DNA of 64,000 nucleotides from CALRQJ02 sp943370285 (GCA_943370285.1 CALRQJ020000015.1:1-64000); one strand, 5' to 3'. Numbered from the stretch's first letter, positions 25,069 through 34,820 are shown. Program-made: numbers and translations. Notes: generated by a model from the sequence alone, not told the origin.

Positions 25069-26104
25069 TCTAAAACTGTTTCTGCATAAACTAACGCATT
25101 GGGAATATTGGCCTTTTGGTATCGTGTATTTTCCCATGTACTTTGTATGGATTTATTATGCCGCAAAGGCAAGAACCTGGTTTTTCTTTTTACCTGCCAA
25201 CCCTCGAATTACCAATGCAGGCTTTTTGTTGGAGTCAAAAAAAGAAATATATGATAGCATGCCTGCCTATGCCATTCCTAAAACGCTATTGTTTTCGCAG
25301 CATAGCAACAGTAGTGCTATTCTGGAAAAAATGAAAGCAGAAGGCATCAGTTTTCCTTGTATTGCAAAACCCGATATTGGCATGAAGGGCTTGGCAGTAT
25401 CCCGTCTTGAAAATGAAGCTGACCTCAACAACTATTTATCAAAAATTCAGCTTGATTTTTTGATACAAGAATATATCAACTTACCTAATGAAATGGGTGT
25501 ATTTTATTGTCGAATGCCGGACGAACCCAACGGTTTCATTTCAGGCATTGTACACAAAGAATTACTTAACATCACCGGTGATGGAAGCAGTACAATTGAA
25601 GCATTACTCCACAAAAATCCCCGTTACCAATTTCAAATTCCTGCACTGCGTAAAATATATGGACATCGGCTTGCCGAAATACCTGCCCTAGGAGAAATAA
25701 GAGATATTGTACCCTATGGCAATCATGCAAGAGGTGCTAAGTTTACCGATAGCACAGCTATTGCAGATGCGGGATTGTTGCAATACATGGATAACCTTTG
25801 CAAACAAATACCATCTTTTTATTACGGCAGATTGGATATAAAATATAGCACCATTGAAGAATTAAAAGCAGGTAAGAATTACTGTATCATCGAACTGAAT
25901 GGCGCCGGCAGTGAACCCACACATATCTATGATCCTCAATACTCCATTTTTTATGCTTGGAAAGAGATCATCCGCCATTTTCGATTGCTATGGGAGATTA
26001 GCACAAAAAACCACCAACGGGGTTTTCGGCATATGTCGTGGCGAGAAGGTTTGACGATGCTACAGCAAAATAAATTGCTACTTAAAAAATTGAAAGCATT
26101 TTGA
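25061..26104 (+). CDS. ATP-grasp-like protein (D-ala ligase-like)
   Basis: 347 residues, starting with GTG inside the end of the NRDE gene; no usable ATG is near. A membrane-associated N-terminus (WPFGIVYFPMYFVWIYYAAK near 15-34) precedes an ATP-grasp-like region: FPCIAKPDIGMKGLAVSRLE near 98, then FLIQEYINLPNEMGVFYCRM and IIELNGAGSEPTHIYDPQYS near 275. It may form an amide or peptide-like bond or be a degenerate relative. Last gene of the ECF cluster. Confidence 0.7.
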   Translation: MSNLKLFLHKLTHWEYWPFGIVYFPMYFVWIYYAAKARTWFFFLPANPRITNAGFLLESKKEIYDSMPAYAIPKTLLFSQHSNSSAILEKMKAEGISFPCIAKPDIGMKGLAVSRLENEADLNNYLSKIQLDFLIQEYINLPNEMGVFYCRMPDEPNGFISGIVHKELLNITGDGSSTIEALLHKNPRYQFQIPALRKIYGHRLAEIPALGEIRDIVPYGNHARGAKFTDSTAIADAGLLQYMDNLCKQIPSFYYGRLDIKYSTIEELKAGKNYCIIELNGAGSEPTHIYDPQYSIFYAWKEIIRHFRLLWEISTKNHQRGFRHMSWREGLTMLQQNKLLLKKLKAF

Positions 26105-26106
26105 AT

Positions 26107-26146
26107 TACAAATAATTGAGTTAAAAGGCCTAATCGGTTATTTGTA
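26107..26146. terminator. Inverted repeat between convergent genes
   Basis: TACAAATAA (26107-26115) and TTATTTGTA (26138-26146) form a 9-bp stem with a 22-nt loop, immediately after the ATP-grasp stop and just before the acyl-CoA dehydrogenase stop. It has no strong T tract, so its action as terminator is uncertain. Confidence 0.35.
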
Positions 26147-26153
26147 GCTTTAT

Positions 26154-27296
26154 TTACCCATGCAACACTTCTCTGGCAATTACCATTTTTTGTATTTCGC
26201 TAGTGCCTTCGCCAATGGTACATAATTTGGCATCGCGGTAATATTTTTCTACCGGAAAATCTTTGGTATAGCCATAGCCGCCAAAAATTTGTACCGCATC
26301 CGTAGCAACTTTTACTGCTACTTCACTAGCGTAGTATTTTGCCATGGCTGATTGTTTGGTCAGCTTTTCTCCACGTTGCTTTAAATCGCAAGATTGTTGA
26401 ATCAATAAATCGGCGGCCATAATTTCGGTGGCCATATCTGCCAACTTAAAGCTGATGCCTTGAAAATTAGCAATGGGCTGATCAAACTGGTGCCTTTCTT
26501 TAGCGTATTGTGCCGCCGCTTCATAAGCACCTTTGGCAATGCCTGCACTCAATGCTGCAATAGAAATTCTACCGCCATCTAATATTTTCATGGCCTGACG
26601 AAAACCATCACCCACTTCTCCCAATCGTTGGGCATCGCTGATGCGACAATTATCAAAAATCATTTCAGCCGTTTCACTGGCTCTCATGCCTAATTTATTT
26701 TCTTTCTTGCCGCCGCTAAATCCTGCAGTACCTCTCTCTACAATAAAGGCGGTAGAATTACCACTGGTTCTTGGTTCGCCGGTACGACAAATAACGACTG
26801 CTACATCTCCACTACGACCATGTGTAATCCAACTTTTAGTGCCATTGATGATCCAATCGTTGCCGTCTTTTACGGCAGTAGTCTGCATATTGCCGGCATC
26901 GCTGCCAGTGTTGGGTTCTGTCAAGCCCCAAGCGCCAATGTATTCTCCGGTAGCTAAATGAGGGAGGTATTTTTGTTTTTGTACTTCATTTCCAAAACTC
27001 ATAATATGCCCTGTACACAAGGAATTATGGGCAGCTAAACTCAATCCTATAGAACCACAAACCTTAGCAATTTCTTGAATAATGACATTGTACTCATAAT
27101 AACCCATACCGCTGCCGCCATAAGCTTCGGGTACCAACACTCCCATCAAACCCAACTTGCCCATTTCTTTGAACACATGAAGCGGAAATTCTTGTCTTTC
27201 ATCCCACTCCATTACAAATGGTTTGATATGCTGTTGAGCAAAATCTCTGGCAGTTTGGGCTACTTGTTGTGTTAATTCTGACTGTTGAAAATCCAT
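26154..27296 (-). CDS. Acyl-CoA dehydrogenase
   Basis: 380 residues, normal for a short/branched-chain acyl-CoA dehydrogenase. GAWGLTEPNTGSDAGNMQTT near 133 binds FAD and substrate, KSWITHG near 158 is conserved, and the C-terminal DAKLCTIGEGTSEIQKMVIA carries the catalytic Glu. The enzyme removes two hydrogens from an acyl-CoA using FAD. It stands alone on the minus strand. Confidence 0.93.
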   Translation of the reverse strand: MDFQQSELTQQVAQTARDFAQQHIKPFVMEWDERQEFPLHVFKEMGKLGLMGVLVPEAYGGSGMGYYEYNVIIQEIAKVCGSIGLSLAAHNSLCTGHIMSFGNEVQKQKYLPHLATGEYIGAWGLTEPNTGSDAGNMQTTAVKDGNDWIINGTKSWITHGRSGDVAVVICRTGEPRTSGNSTAFIVERGTAGFSGGKKENKLGMRASETAEMIFDNCRISDAQRLGEVGDGFRQAMKILDGGRISIAALSAGIAKGAYEAAAQYAKERHQFDQPIANFQGISFKLADMATEIMAADLLIQQSCDLKQRGEKLTKQSAMAKYYASEVAVKVATDAVQIFGGYGYTKDFPVEKYYRDAKLCTIGEGTSEIQKMVIAREVLHG

Positions 27297-27407
27297 ATGA
27301 GCAATGTTTTAGACGGATAAATGCTTAAAAAACGAACAATTGTTAGTTTTTACAAAAATAGGGGTAAATGGTTCGTGAAATGCAGGAAAATATTACGGAT
27401 GTAGAAA

Positions 27408-28376
27408 TTATTCTACCGTTAAGTAAGGTGCAATTTTTTGAAGCAAGGCTTCATCAATAATCATGATTTTTTTTAACTCATTGACTGATTTAAATGGCCC
27501 ATGTTGTTGGCGATACTGAATAATGGCATTGGCAATATTCCATTTGATGTACGGATGTTTTAACTGATTGGCATCTGCGGTATTGATATTGATTTTTCGA
27601 ATAGCAGTGGGTGAAAATTGCAATCGGGGTTTAATTTTATGAAAAGTAGAATCGGCCAAACCAAAAGTTTCGGCAACTTGGTCAACCGCAATAAATCCAC
27701 CTAACTTATCTCTAAAATTCACGATTCGAAAAGCTAGTTTACTACCAATGCCGGGCAATGCAATCCAAGGGGTGGTGTCTGATTGGTTGATATCAACCAT
27801 AGTTGGAGTATAGGATTTTCGTTCAGTAGATGTAAGCCCAGCTACCGAAGTTATGGGTCGATTGTCTGGTGCAATATTTTCTCCGGCAATCTGCACATAG
27901 GGTATCAACTTTTCAGCATCTTCCTTTTTTAATCCATAAATTTTGGCAAGGTCTTCCGGTTTACGAAACTTGTAACCTTTGGCTCTGAACTTTAAAATAG
28001 TGGCAATAGTTTTATCCTTCAAGCCTAGCTTTTTCCATCCGGCTTCGTCTAAAGTATTAGGGTCAAATGCAAATAATTCGCCTGTAGCAAACCGATTATA
28101 TGTTTTGTTAGAGGGCTGATAAGGTTGAAAATCTTCTTCATCATTTTTGGGATAATACGACCGATTATTGTTAGCCGATGCTTGTTGTTGCTTAATAGCT
28201 GCGGCTTTTTCATTCAACGCTGCAACCTGCTGTGGCTGTAGCTTTTTGGGCTTCCCGAAAAAATAAGGCAATGCTAACACAATGATTATCAATACAAAAA
28301 CTACTAGTATTGCTCTTCTATCTTTTGCTGTGAAAGTGAGATAGTTTTTAACTACTTCTTGCCACCAAACTTTCAT
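27408..28376 (-). CDS. Helix-hairpin-helix protein with membrane anchor
   Basis: 322 residues. A membrane segment at about 22-40 (RRAILVVFVLIIIVLALPYF) precedes a polar linker. Three or more helix-hairpin-helix segments follow: KKLGLKDKTIATILKFRAKG near 115-135, ALPGIGSKLAFRIVNFRDKLGG near 210-232 and a C-terminal ComEA-like pair around KINTADANQLKHPYIKW and ALLQKIAPYL. ComEA binds DNA during uptake, but this longer Bacteroidota form is common and its role is not settled. Confidence 0.8.
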   Translation of the reverse strand: MKVWWQEVVKNYLTFTAKDRRAILVVFVLIIIVLALPYFFGKPKKLQPQQVAALNEKAAAIKQQQASANNNRSYYPKNDEEDFQPYQPSNKTYNRFATGELFAFDPNTLDEAGWKKLGLKDKTIATILKFRAKGYKFRKPEDLAKIYGLKKEDAEKLIPYVQIAGENIAPDNRPITSVAGLTSTERKSYTPTMVDINQSDTTPWIALPGIGSKLAFRIVNFRDKLGGFIAVDQVAETFGLADSTFHKIKPRLQFSPTAIRKININTADANQLKHPYIKWNIANAIIQYRQQHGPFKSVNELKKIMIIDEALLQKIAPYLTVE

Positions 28377-28424
28377 AAGGTTGATTTTAATACAATATAT
28401 AAATCAACCTGCATATTTACAAGA

Positions 28425-29201
28425 CTAGCAGAAAATTTTTAATCCGTCGTAAGCTAGTTCAATGCCTTGGGGCAACTCTTTATTAATGTCATCATGCCTG
28501 CCCAATTGATGTGAAATATGGGTGAAATAGGCTTTGGGTACAGCTAATTCTTCTGCCATTTCAATTGCTTGTGTTAATGTAAAATGAGAAATATGTTGCT
28601 CCTTTCGCAGAGCGTTTAGCACAAGTATATCACTTCCTTTTATTTTTTCTTTTTCGGAATCCTCTATCCTATTGGCATCGGTGATATAAGTAAAATTGCC
28701 TATTCTAAAACCATACACCGGCATTTTGTGATGCCATACCTGAATGGGTATAATGCCAATATCGCCAATATTAAATGGGGTTAAGTCAATCTCATGCAAT
28801 TCAACAATGGGCACACCGGGATATTTAAGTGCTTGAAAAGCATATGGAATCTCTTGTCGAATACCTTGCAGCGATTGGTGATTACCATAAATAGGTGTTG
28901 GTGCCTGTTGTAAAAACTGGTACGGTCTTGTATCATCTATCCCTGCAATATGATCTTTATGTGGATGCGTAATCAACACCGCATCTAATCGTTCTACTCT
29001 TTCTCTCAGCATTTGAGTTCTAAAATCAGGCGTAGTATCAATCACAAAAGTGGTATTGGCCGATTCTATTAAAACACTACTCCGCAATCGTTTATCTTTC
29101 GTATCATCAGATATACAAACAGCACAATTGCAGCCCACCATAGGCACACCGCTACTAGTGCCTGTACCTAAAAATGTAATGCGAACCTTTGGGTGTATCA
29201 C
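28425..29201 (-). CDS. Metallo-beta-lactamase fold hydrolase, PhnP-like
   Basis: 258 residues from a GTG start. The N-terminus FLGTGTSSGVPMVGCNCAVC has the Cys pair of PhnP-type phosphodiesterases, and HPHKDHIAGIDD near 77-88 is the zinc-binding HxHxDH motif. Further His ligands are seen as VWHHKMP and THISHQLGRH. PhnP hydrolyses cyclic phosphodiesters; relatives in other genomes lack the phosphonate pathway, and no phn genes are here, so the substrate is unknown. Upstream of it lies ruvC on the same strand. Confidence 0.82.
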   Translation of the reverse strand: MIHPKVRITFLGTGTSSGVPMVGCNCAVCISDDTKDKRLRSSVLIESANTTFVIDTTPDFRTQMLRERVERLDAVLITHPHKDHIAGIDDTRPYQFLQQAPTPIYGNHQSLQGIRQEIPYAFQALKYPGVPIVELHEIDLTPFNIGDIGIIPIQVWHHKMPVYGFRIGNFTYITDANRIEDSEKEKIKGSDILVLNALRKEQHISHFTLTQAIEMAEELAVPKAYFTHISHQLGRHDDINKELPQGIELAYDGLKIFC

Positions 29202-29253
29202 CTTTCAAAATTAAGGCAAGTTGAGTGAAATAGAGGTTTGTTTGATTGTGCCA

Positions 29254-29814
29254 TTACTTCAACCTCCCTGGGTTTTTAGCGATAAAATCATCCCACCCCT
29301 TAAAGCCTTTGGTAGCTTTTGCCAATGGCGATGACATCTGGTAATAATGGCATAGCGCCACACCTAAAGCATCGGTAGCATCAAAGTATTGTGGCTTTTC
29401 TTCGAAGTGTAAAGTTCGTTGCAGCATTTTCCAAACCTGCTCTTTGTCGGCATTGCCATTACCCGTAATGGATTGCTTTACTTTTTTGGGAGAATACTCC
29501 GTTACATCTAAACCAGCTTGCATGGCCGCAGCAATAGCAACCCCTTGTGCCCTGCCCAACTTGAGCATACTTTGTACGTTTTTGCCGAAGAATGGCGCTT
29601 CAATGGCAAAGTGGTTGGGCTTATATAACCTAATGATCTCAGAAACTTTGGTATGAATTTTTTCGAGCCGTTCGTAAATATCCTTGTGGCTAGTCAGCTT
29701 TAATACATCCATCAATAAAACCTGAGGCGCAACAGGATCTGCTTTCAGCAAAGCATAACCCATAAGTTGAGTACCGGGGTCTATTCCTAATATGATGGGT
29801 ATTTTAGCTGGCAT
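29254..29814 (-). CDS. ruvC: Holliday junction resolvase RuvC
   Basis: 186 residues of the RuvC fold. Acidic catalytic residues lie in ILGIDPGTQLMGYAL near 9, in FAIEAPFFGKNVQSM near 70 and in ATDALGVALCHYY near 145. QAGLDVTEYSPKKVKQSITG near 107 is the usual central motif. It cuts Holliday junctions with RuvAB. Divergent from the membrane-protein gene, with about 90-140 bp between them depending on its start. Confidence 0.92.
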   Translation of the reverse strand: MPAKIPIILGIDPGTQLMGYALLKADPVAPQVLLMDVLKLTSHKDIYERLEKIHTKVSEIIRLYKPNHFAIEAPFFGKNVQSMLKLGRAQGVAIAAAMQAGLDVTEYSPKKVKQSITGNGNADKEQVWKMLQRTLHFEEKPQYFDATDALGVALCHYYQMSSPLAKATKGFKGWDDFIAKNPGRLK

Positions 29815-29950
29815 AATACGGTGAAAATAATTGATTCAAGTATAAGTTTAAAAATTCCTGTTTATAGCCGTTCTTTGCAGTGCAATTTAAAGCACAACAA
29901 TTCTGAATCCACGCCTTAAAATATTTCTTAATTATTTTGTTGGGCCCATC

Positions 29951-30892
29951 TTGTTTATTTGGCTTTCTTACTCCATTTACAGAGAAATTAAACAGCAACC
30001 GCATTTAGAAACTTCTTGGCTTTCTATCAAAGCTTCTTTTACCGGACCACGGTGGTGGATGTTTGTATGTGTAGTGTTGTTAATGCTGTGCAATTGGGGT
30101 ATTGAAGCGTTGAAATGGCAGGTACTGGTTAGTGGTATTCAAAAAGTAAGTTTTGGCAGAGCTTTTAGAGCTGTTTTTTCTGGTCAAGCATTGGCGTTAA
30201 ATACCATAAACAGAGTGGGAGAATATGTAGGTAGAGTGGTGTATTTAGAAGAAGGCAATCGCTTAAGAGCCGTAGCTGTTTCTTTGGTTGGAAGTATGGC
30301 GCAGATTATTGTGACTTTTGTAATGGGCATTATTGGACTGATTTATATGCGGTACAATATTTTAGATGCTACCCATCATTTAGAAGGGCTGTCGGTATTT
30401 TGGCTGAATGGTTTGATGTATATCTTATCTGCCGGTGTATTGGTATTGTTGCTTTTGTATTTTAGGTTATCGTGGTTGACTAAAATGGCAGAAAAAATCC
30501 CCATTGTTGCGAAGTATGCTTTTTATATTCAAAAGCTAGAAGACTTTCATCCTAAAGAATTAACAAGAATTTTAGTGCTTTCATTTATACGGTATGCGGT
30601 ATTTATACTGCAATACCTATTATTGCTTAGTTTTTTTGAGGTAGATGTGTCATGGTGGCAGGCAGGATGGATGGTATGTGTGATGTTTTTGGTGTTGGCA
30701 GTGGTACCCACTATATCATCGGCAGAGTTAGGTTTGCGTGGCGAAGCAAGCAAACAATTGCTTGGGCTGCTCAGCGCAAATACCTTAGGAATTGTAGTTA
30801 CAGCTACTGCTATTTGGCTTATCAATCTCATTATTCCTGCTTTGGCAGGAAGTTTGTTTATATTAGGTATTCGTTTATTCAGAAATAAATAA
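29951..30892 (+). CDS. LPG synthase TM-domain-like (UPF0104) membrane protein
   Basis: 313 residues from TTG 29951, with about eight membrane segments. FGRAFRAVFSGQALALNTIN, RVGEYVGRVVYLEE near 72-100 and VPTISSAELGLRGEASKQLL near 250 fit the lysylphosphatidylglycerol synthase TM region family, here without a catalytic transferase domain. The frame stays open upstream to 29891 and reads family-like residues (LKIFLNYFVGPILF), so the true start is probably a CTG at 29903 or ATT at 29900. It ends 1 bp before the DUF3108-like gene. Confidence 0.75.
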   Translation: MFIWLSYSIYREIKQQPHLETSWLSIKASFTGPRWWMFVCVVLLMLCNWGIEALKWQVLVSGIQKVSFGRAFRAVFSGQALALNTINRVGEYVGRVVYLEEGNRLRAVAVSLVGSMAQIIVTFVMGIIGLIYMRYNILDATHHLEGLSVFWLNGLMYILSAGVLVLLLLYFRLSWLTKMAEKIPIVAKYAFYIQKLEDFHPKELTRILVLSFIRYAVFILQYLLLLSFFEVDVSWWQAGWMVCVMFLVLAVVPTISSAELGLRGEASKQLLGLLSANTLGIVVTATAIWLINLIIPALAGSLFILGIRLFRNK

Positions 30893-30893
30893 C

Positions 30894-31688
30894 GTGGTGA
30901 AAAAAATATATAGTTATCTGTTTACACTACTATTCATTACTTACATTAGTGCAGGTGATGATTTTTGTGGTATCCGTAATTTAGCTTTTCAGCAAGGCGA
31001 AGTCATCAACTACAACATTTACTACAATGTGATTGGGTTGTATGTAAATGCAGGTGAAGCAAGCTTTACCAACACGTTAGAAAAACTAGCCAACAAACCT
31101 GCTTATCATGTGGTGGGTACAGGTCGTTCTAACTCTCGTTACGATTGGATTTTTAAAGTTCGAGACAAATACGAAACGTATATTGATACGGCTAACCTTC
31201 AGCCGATGAAGTTTATTAGAAATGTAGATGAGGGTGGTTATAAGAAAATTGAAAACATCACTTTTAATCAACAAGCCAATACGGCTATTACGCAACAAGG
31301 TGTATATAAAGTGCCCAATTGCATTCAAGATGTGTTGAGTAGTATTTACTATGCAAGGAATATTGATTTCAACAAGTATAAGGAAGGCGATAAAATTCCC
31401 TTTAGCATGTTTATGGATAATGAAGTACACAATTTGTACTTACGCTATATGGGTAAAGAAACCGTAAAAACCAAGTACGGAAAATTCAATACCATTAAAT
31501 TCAAACCCTTGCTCATTAAAGGCACTGTGTTTGAAGGTGGCGAAAAAATGACCGTTTGGGTAAGTGATGATGCTAACCATGTTCCGGTACGTATCGAAAG
31601 CCCAATAGTAGTGGGTACGGTTAAAATTGACATGATGGGCTTTAGCAATCTGCGTCACCCATTAACCGGCTTAATCAGCAGAAAATAA
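30894..31688 (+). CDS. DUF3108-like secreted protein
   Basis: 264 residues starting with GTG 30894 (a second GTG follows directly). A signal peptide covers about 1-22. The core has FQQGEVINYNIYYNVIGLYV near 33, NAGEASFTNTL, FKVRDKYETYIDTANLQP near 91 and WVSDDANHVPVRIESPI near 223, the pattern of DUF3108 proteins thought to be periplasmic. It starts 1 bp after the LPG-TM-like gene, so the two probably work together at the envelope. Its stop abuts the stop of purD with no base between. Confidence 0.8.
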   Translation: MVKKIYSYLFTLLFITYISAGDDFCGIRNLAFQQGEVINYNIYYNVIGLYVNAGEASFTNTLEKLANKPAYHVVGTGRSNSRYDWIFKVRDKYETYIDTANLQPMKFIRNVDEGGYKKIENITFNQQANTAITQQGVYKVPNCIQDVLSSIYYARNIDFNKYKEGDKIPFSMFMDNEVHNLYLRYMGKETVKTKYGKFNTIKFKPLLIKGTVFEGGEKMTVWVSDDANHVPVRIESPIVVGTVKIDMMGFSNLRHPLTGLISRK

Positions 31689-32981
31689 TCAATCTACAAA
31701 TTCATAACCAATATCGTTGCGGTAATTCATACCCTCAAACTGAATTTGCTGTAATGCTTTTTTAGCCGTTGTTACCGCTTCGGAAATAGTATTGCCCGGG
31801 GCAGTAACAGTAAGCACTCTTCCGCCATTGGTTAGCAACTGACCGGCTTCGTTCGTTGTTGTTCCTGCTTGAAAAATGATAGCACCTTTCTCCAATTGAA
31901 CCTTACTCAAATCACTTATTGGAATATGCTTTTTATAATCGCCGGGATAACCGCCACTCACCGCCATCACTGTAGCGTAAAATCCATCGTTATAGCTAAT
32001 GTTGGCATCTACCAAAGTGCCATTATCCATTGCTGCAAATAAGGCTACCAAATCGGTGTACAATCTAGGCATGACCACTTCCGTTTCGGGGTCACCCATT
32101 CTGCAATTGTATTCAATCACATAAGGATCGCCGCCACAATTCATCAATCCAAAAAATACAAAACCGGTGTACACTAAGTTTTCGGCTTGCAATCCGTTGA
32201 TGGTAGGTGCAATAATGCGTTCTTCTACTTTTTGCATGAATGCCTCATCCATAAATGGTACAGGAGTTACACAACCCATACCACCTGTGTTCAATCCCGT
32301 ATCGCCTTCGCCAATACGCTTATAATCTTTGGCATGACCAATCACTTGATAGTCTCTTCCATCGGTCAACACAAAAACACTTACTTCAATTCCTTTTAAA
32401 AATTGTTCAATCACCACTTTGGTACTTGCTGTGCCAAATTGTTGGTGAACAATCATGTCTTCGAAAGCCGTTAAAGCAGCCGCATGTGTTTCTGCAATAA
32501 TCACTCCTTTGCCCGCTGCCAACCCATCTGCTTTTAATACAATAGGTAAGCTGTGTTGGCTAATGTATGCTTTACCGGCTTCGTAAGTAGCACTTGTAAA
32601 TTCGGCATAAGCTGCGGTAGGAATATGATGCCGCTGCATGAATTGTTTACTGAATGCTTTACTGCCTTCTAATTGTGCCGCCGCTGCTGAGGGACCAACC
32701 ACAATACCATTCCAACTGCCATCTGCATCTCCTTTTAGAAAATCATAAATGCCATTCACCAACGGTTCTTCGGGACCCACCACTACAATATCAATCGCAT
32801 TATTGATACAAAATTGTTTGATAGCAGTAAAATCATGCAACGAAAGGTTAACGTTCGTTCCCAGTTGTACTGTACCAGGATTGCCCGGTGCAATAAACAA
32901 ATTGGCACAGTGATAACTTTGCTGCATTTTCCAGGCCAAGGCATGTTCTCTGCCGCCACTTCCTAATAAAAGTATGTTCAT
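31689..32981 (-). CDS. purD: Phosphoribosylamine-glycine ligase
   Basis: 430 residues, the family length. The N-terminus NILLLGSGGREHALAWK, the ATP-grasp motifs LKADGLAAGKGVIIAE near 150 and VIEYNCRMGDPETEVVMPR near 288, and NTGGMGCVTPVPF near 236 are typical. It joins phosphoribosylamine and glycine in purine synthesis. No other pur genes adjoin; purA is 20 kb away. Confidence 0.95.
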   Translation of the reverse strand: MNILLLGSGGREHALAWKMQQSYHCANLFIAPGNPGTVQLGTNVNLSLHDFTAIKQFCINNAIDIVVVGPEEPLVNGIYDFLKGDADGSWNGIVVGPSAAAAQLEGSKAFSKQFMQRHHIPTAAYAEFTSATYEAGKAYISQHSLPIVLKADGLAAGKGVIIAETHAAALTAFEDMIVHQQFGTASTKVVIEQFLKGIEVSVFVLTDGRDYQVIGHAKDYKRIGEGDTGLNTGGMGCVTPVPFMDEAFMQKVEERIIAPTINGLQAENLVYTGFVFFGLMNCGGDPYVIEYNCRMGDPETEVVMPRLYTDLVALFAAMDNGTLVDANISYNDGFYATVMAVSGGYPGDYKKHIPISDLSKVQLEKGAIIFQAGTTTNEAGQLLTNGGRVLTVTAPGNTISEAVTTAKKALQQIQFEGMNYRNDIGYEFVD

Positions 32982-33122
32982 GAGATGGGCTTAATGGCTG
33001 CGAAAGTAATTGGGTTTTTTGAGGTATTGTTTTGAGTTTTGGGTTTTTATGTTTTTTTACATCAAATCTGCTTATTTTGAGCCTTTAACCAAACTTCCAA
33101 CTCACTAACGAAAATTAACTGT

Positions 33123-34799
33123 ATGAATCAAGCTGCAAGCAATCAAGGACATCCAAAGGGTTTATGGGTGTTATTTGGAACTGAAATGTGGGAACGTTTC
33201 AACTTCTACGGTATGCGTACCATCTTAACGCTTTTTATTGTGAATGCGTTGATGATGAGTGAAGAACAGTCTTCGATTATTTATGGCGGCTTTTTAGGCC
33301 TATGTTATTTAACCCCTATGTTGGGTGGATTTGTTGCGGATCGCTTTTTAGGTAATAGGTTATGCATCATGTTAGGTGGTTTGCTAATGGCAACCGGTCA
33401 AATGTTGCTATTTGTAAGTGCTACAACATTCAGTTCTAATCTTGAATTGGCTCGTACCTTATTGTATATCGCTTTAGGCATAATCATATTAGGAAATGGC
33501 TTTTTTAAGCCGAACATTTCCAGCATGGTGAGCAGTCTTTATCCAAAGGCAGAAAGAAATAAGTTAGATACTGCATTCACTATTTTTTACATGGGTATTA
33601 ACTTGGGTGCTTTCTTGGGACAATTGATTTGTCCTATTGTTGGTGATGTAGTAGATGCTAACGGTGTTAGAGATATCTATGCCTTTAAATGGGGCTATTT
33701 AGCAGCTTCTTTAGCGATGTTGATTGGTACCGCAACTTTCTTTTTTCTAAAAGATAAATACGTAAGAACTCCGGAAGGAAGACCGATTGGTGGTTTACCT
33801 TCAAAAAATGAAGCCGGAGATTATGAAGAAGGCGAAGCACAAAAAGCAGTGTTCTCCAATAAGGCATTAGCAGGTGCGGTATTGGCATTTATAGGCTTGG
33901 GATTACTGTTCTTTTATGTTGCCGGACAAAATGTGATTTACTCTATCATTTATTCTAGTGGTCTTTCATTAGCCGGATTAATTTTAAGCGATAGTTCATT
34001 AACCAAAGAAGAAAGAGATCGCATTATTGTTATTTATATTGTTTCTTTCTTCATTATTTTCTTCTGGGCAGCATTTGAACAAGCCGGTTCTTCTTTAACT
34101 TTTATTGCTAACAATCAAACCGATAGAAATTTCTTTGGTTGGAATATGCCACCTTCTATGGTGCAAATTTTCAATGGTATTTTTGTGGTCGCCTTTGCTG
34201 TACCATTTAGTATTTTATGGGATAAATTAAGAGCCAAAGGCAAAGAACCTATTTCTCCTGCCAAACAAGCTGCAGGTTTAGCATTGATAGCATTGAGTTA
34301 TTTCATTATCGCACATAATGTGAAAGACTTAGGAACGTCTGGCTTATTGGCTATTCACTGGTTGATTTTATTGTACTTAATTCAAACTTTTGGTGAATTG
34401 TGTTTGTCGCCAATTGGTTTATCATTGGTAGGAAAACTAGCGCCAAAAAGATTTTCTTCTTTACTCTATGGTGTATTCTTTTTGTCCAACGCATCGGGCT
34501 ATGCCTTAGCCGGAACATTGGGCTCCATCTTACCTGCTACCGGCGAAAAGTTTACCAAAGCCAAAGAACTAGGCATTGACCTACAGGCGGTATTAGACAA
34601 AACTGTTACACCAACTGCTGAGCAATTAAAACTTTTAGCAGACAATCAAATCAGAGCTTACAATCCAACATTTGCAGGATTTACCATCAATAACTTGTTT
34701 GAGTTCTTTATGGTATTTGTAATTCTTTGCGGCATTGCATCTGTATTGCTATTTGCACTTACCCCTAAATTAAAGAAAATGATGCATGGGGTGAGATAA
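33123..34799 (+). CDS. POT/PTR2 family peptide transporter, copy 1
   Basis: 558 residues with about 14 membrane segments. The N-terminal GTEMWERFNFYGMR contains the ExxER proton-coupling motif. GNGFFKPNISSMVSSLYP near 124 and FTIFYMGINLGAFLGQLICP near 155 are the PTR2 signatures. The long C-terminal insertion (LGIDLQAVLDKTVTPTAEQL) lies between late helices. These carriers import di- and tripeptides with protons. A terminator lies between this and the next gene. Confidence 0.93.
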   Translation: MNQAASNQGHPKGLWVLFGTEMWERFNFYGMRTILTLFIVNALMMSEEQSSIIYGGFLGLCYLTPMLGGFVADRFLGNRLCIMLGGLLMATGQMLLFVSATTFSSNLELARTLLYIALGIIILGNGFFKPNISSMVSSLYPKAERNKLDTAFTIFYMGINLGAFLGQLICPIVGDVVDANGVRDIYAFKWGYLAASLAMLIGTATFFFLKDKYVRTPEGRPIGGLPSKNEAGDYEEGEAQKAVFSNKALAGAVLAFIGLGLLFFYVAGQNVIYSIIYSSGLSLAGLILSDSSLTKEERDRIIVIYIVSFFIIFFWAAFEQAGSSLTFIANNQTDRNFFGWNMPPSMVQIFNGIFVVAFAVPFSILWDKLRAKGKEPISPAKQAAGLALIALSYFIIAHNVKDLGTSGLLAIHWLILLYLIQTFGELCLSPIGLSLVGKLAPKRFSSLLYGVFFLSNASGYALAGTLGSILPATGEKFTKAKELGIDLQAVLDKTVTPTAEQLKLLADNQIRAYNPTFAGFTINNLFEFFMVFVILCGIASVLLFALTPKLKKMMHGVR

Positions 34800-34820
34800 C
34801 AGCAAAACCTTTATTTTTAA

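Noticed and set aside
27304..27316. CGTCTA upstream of the acyl-CoA dehydrogenase gene as another ECF promoter
   Set aside because: No GTAAG lies at the 16-bp spacing; a six-base match alone is common by chance.
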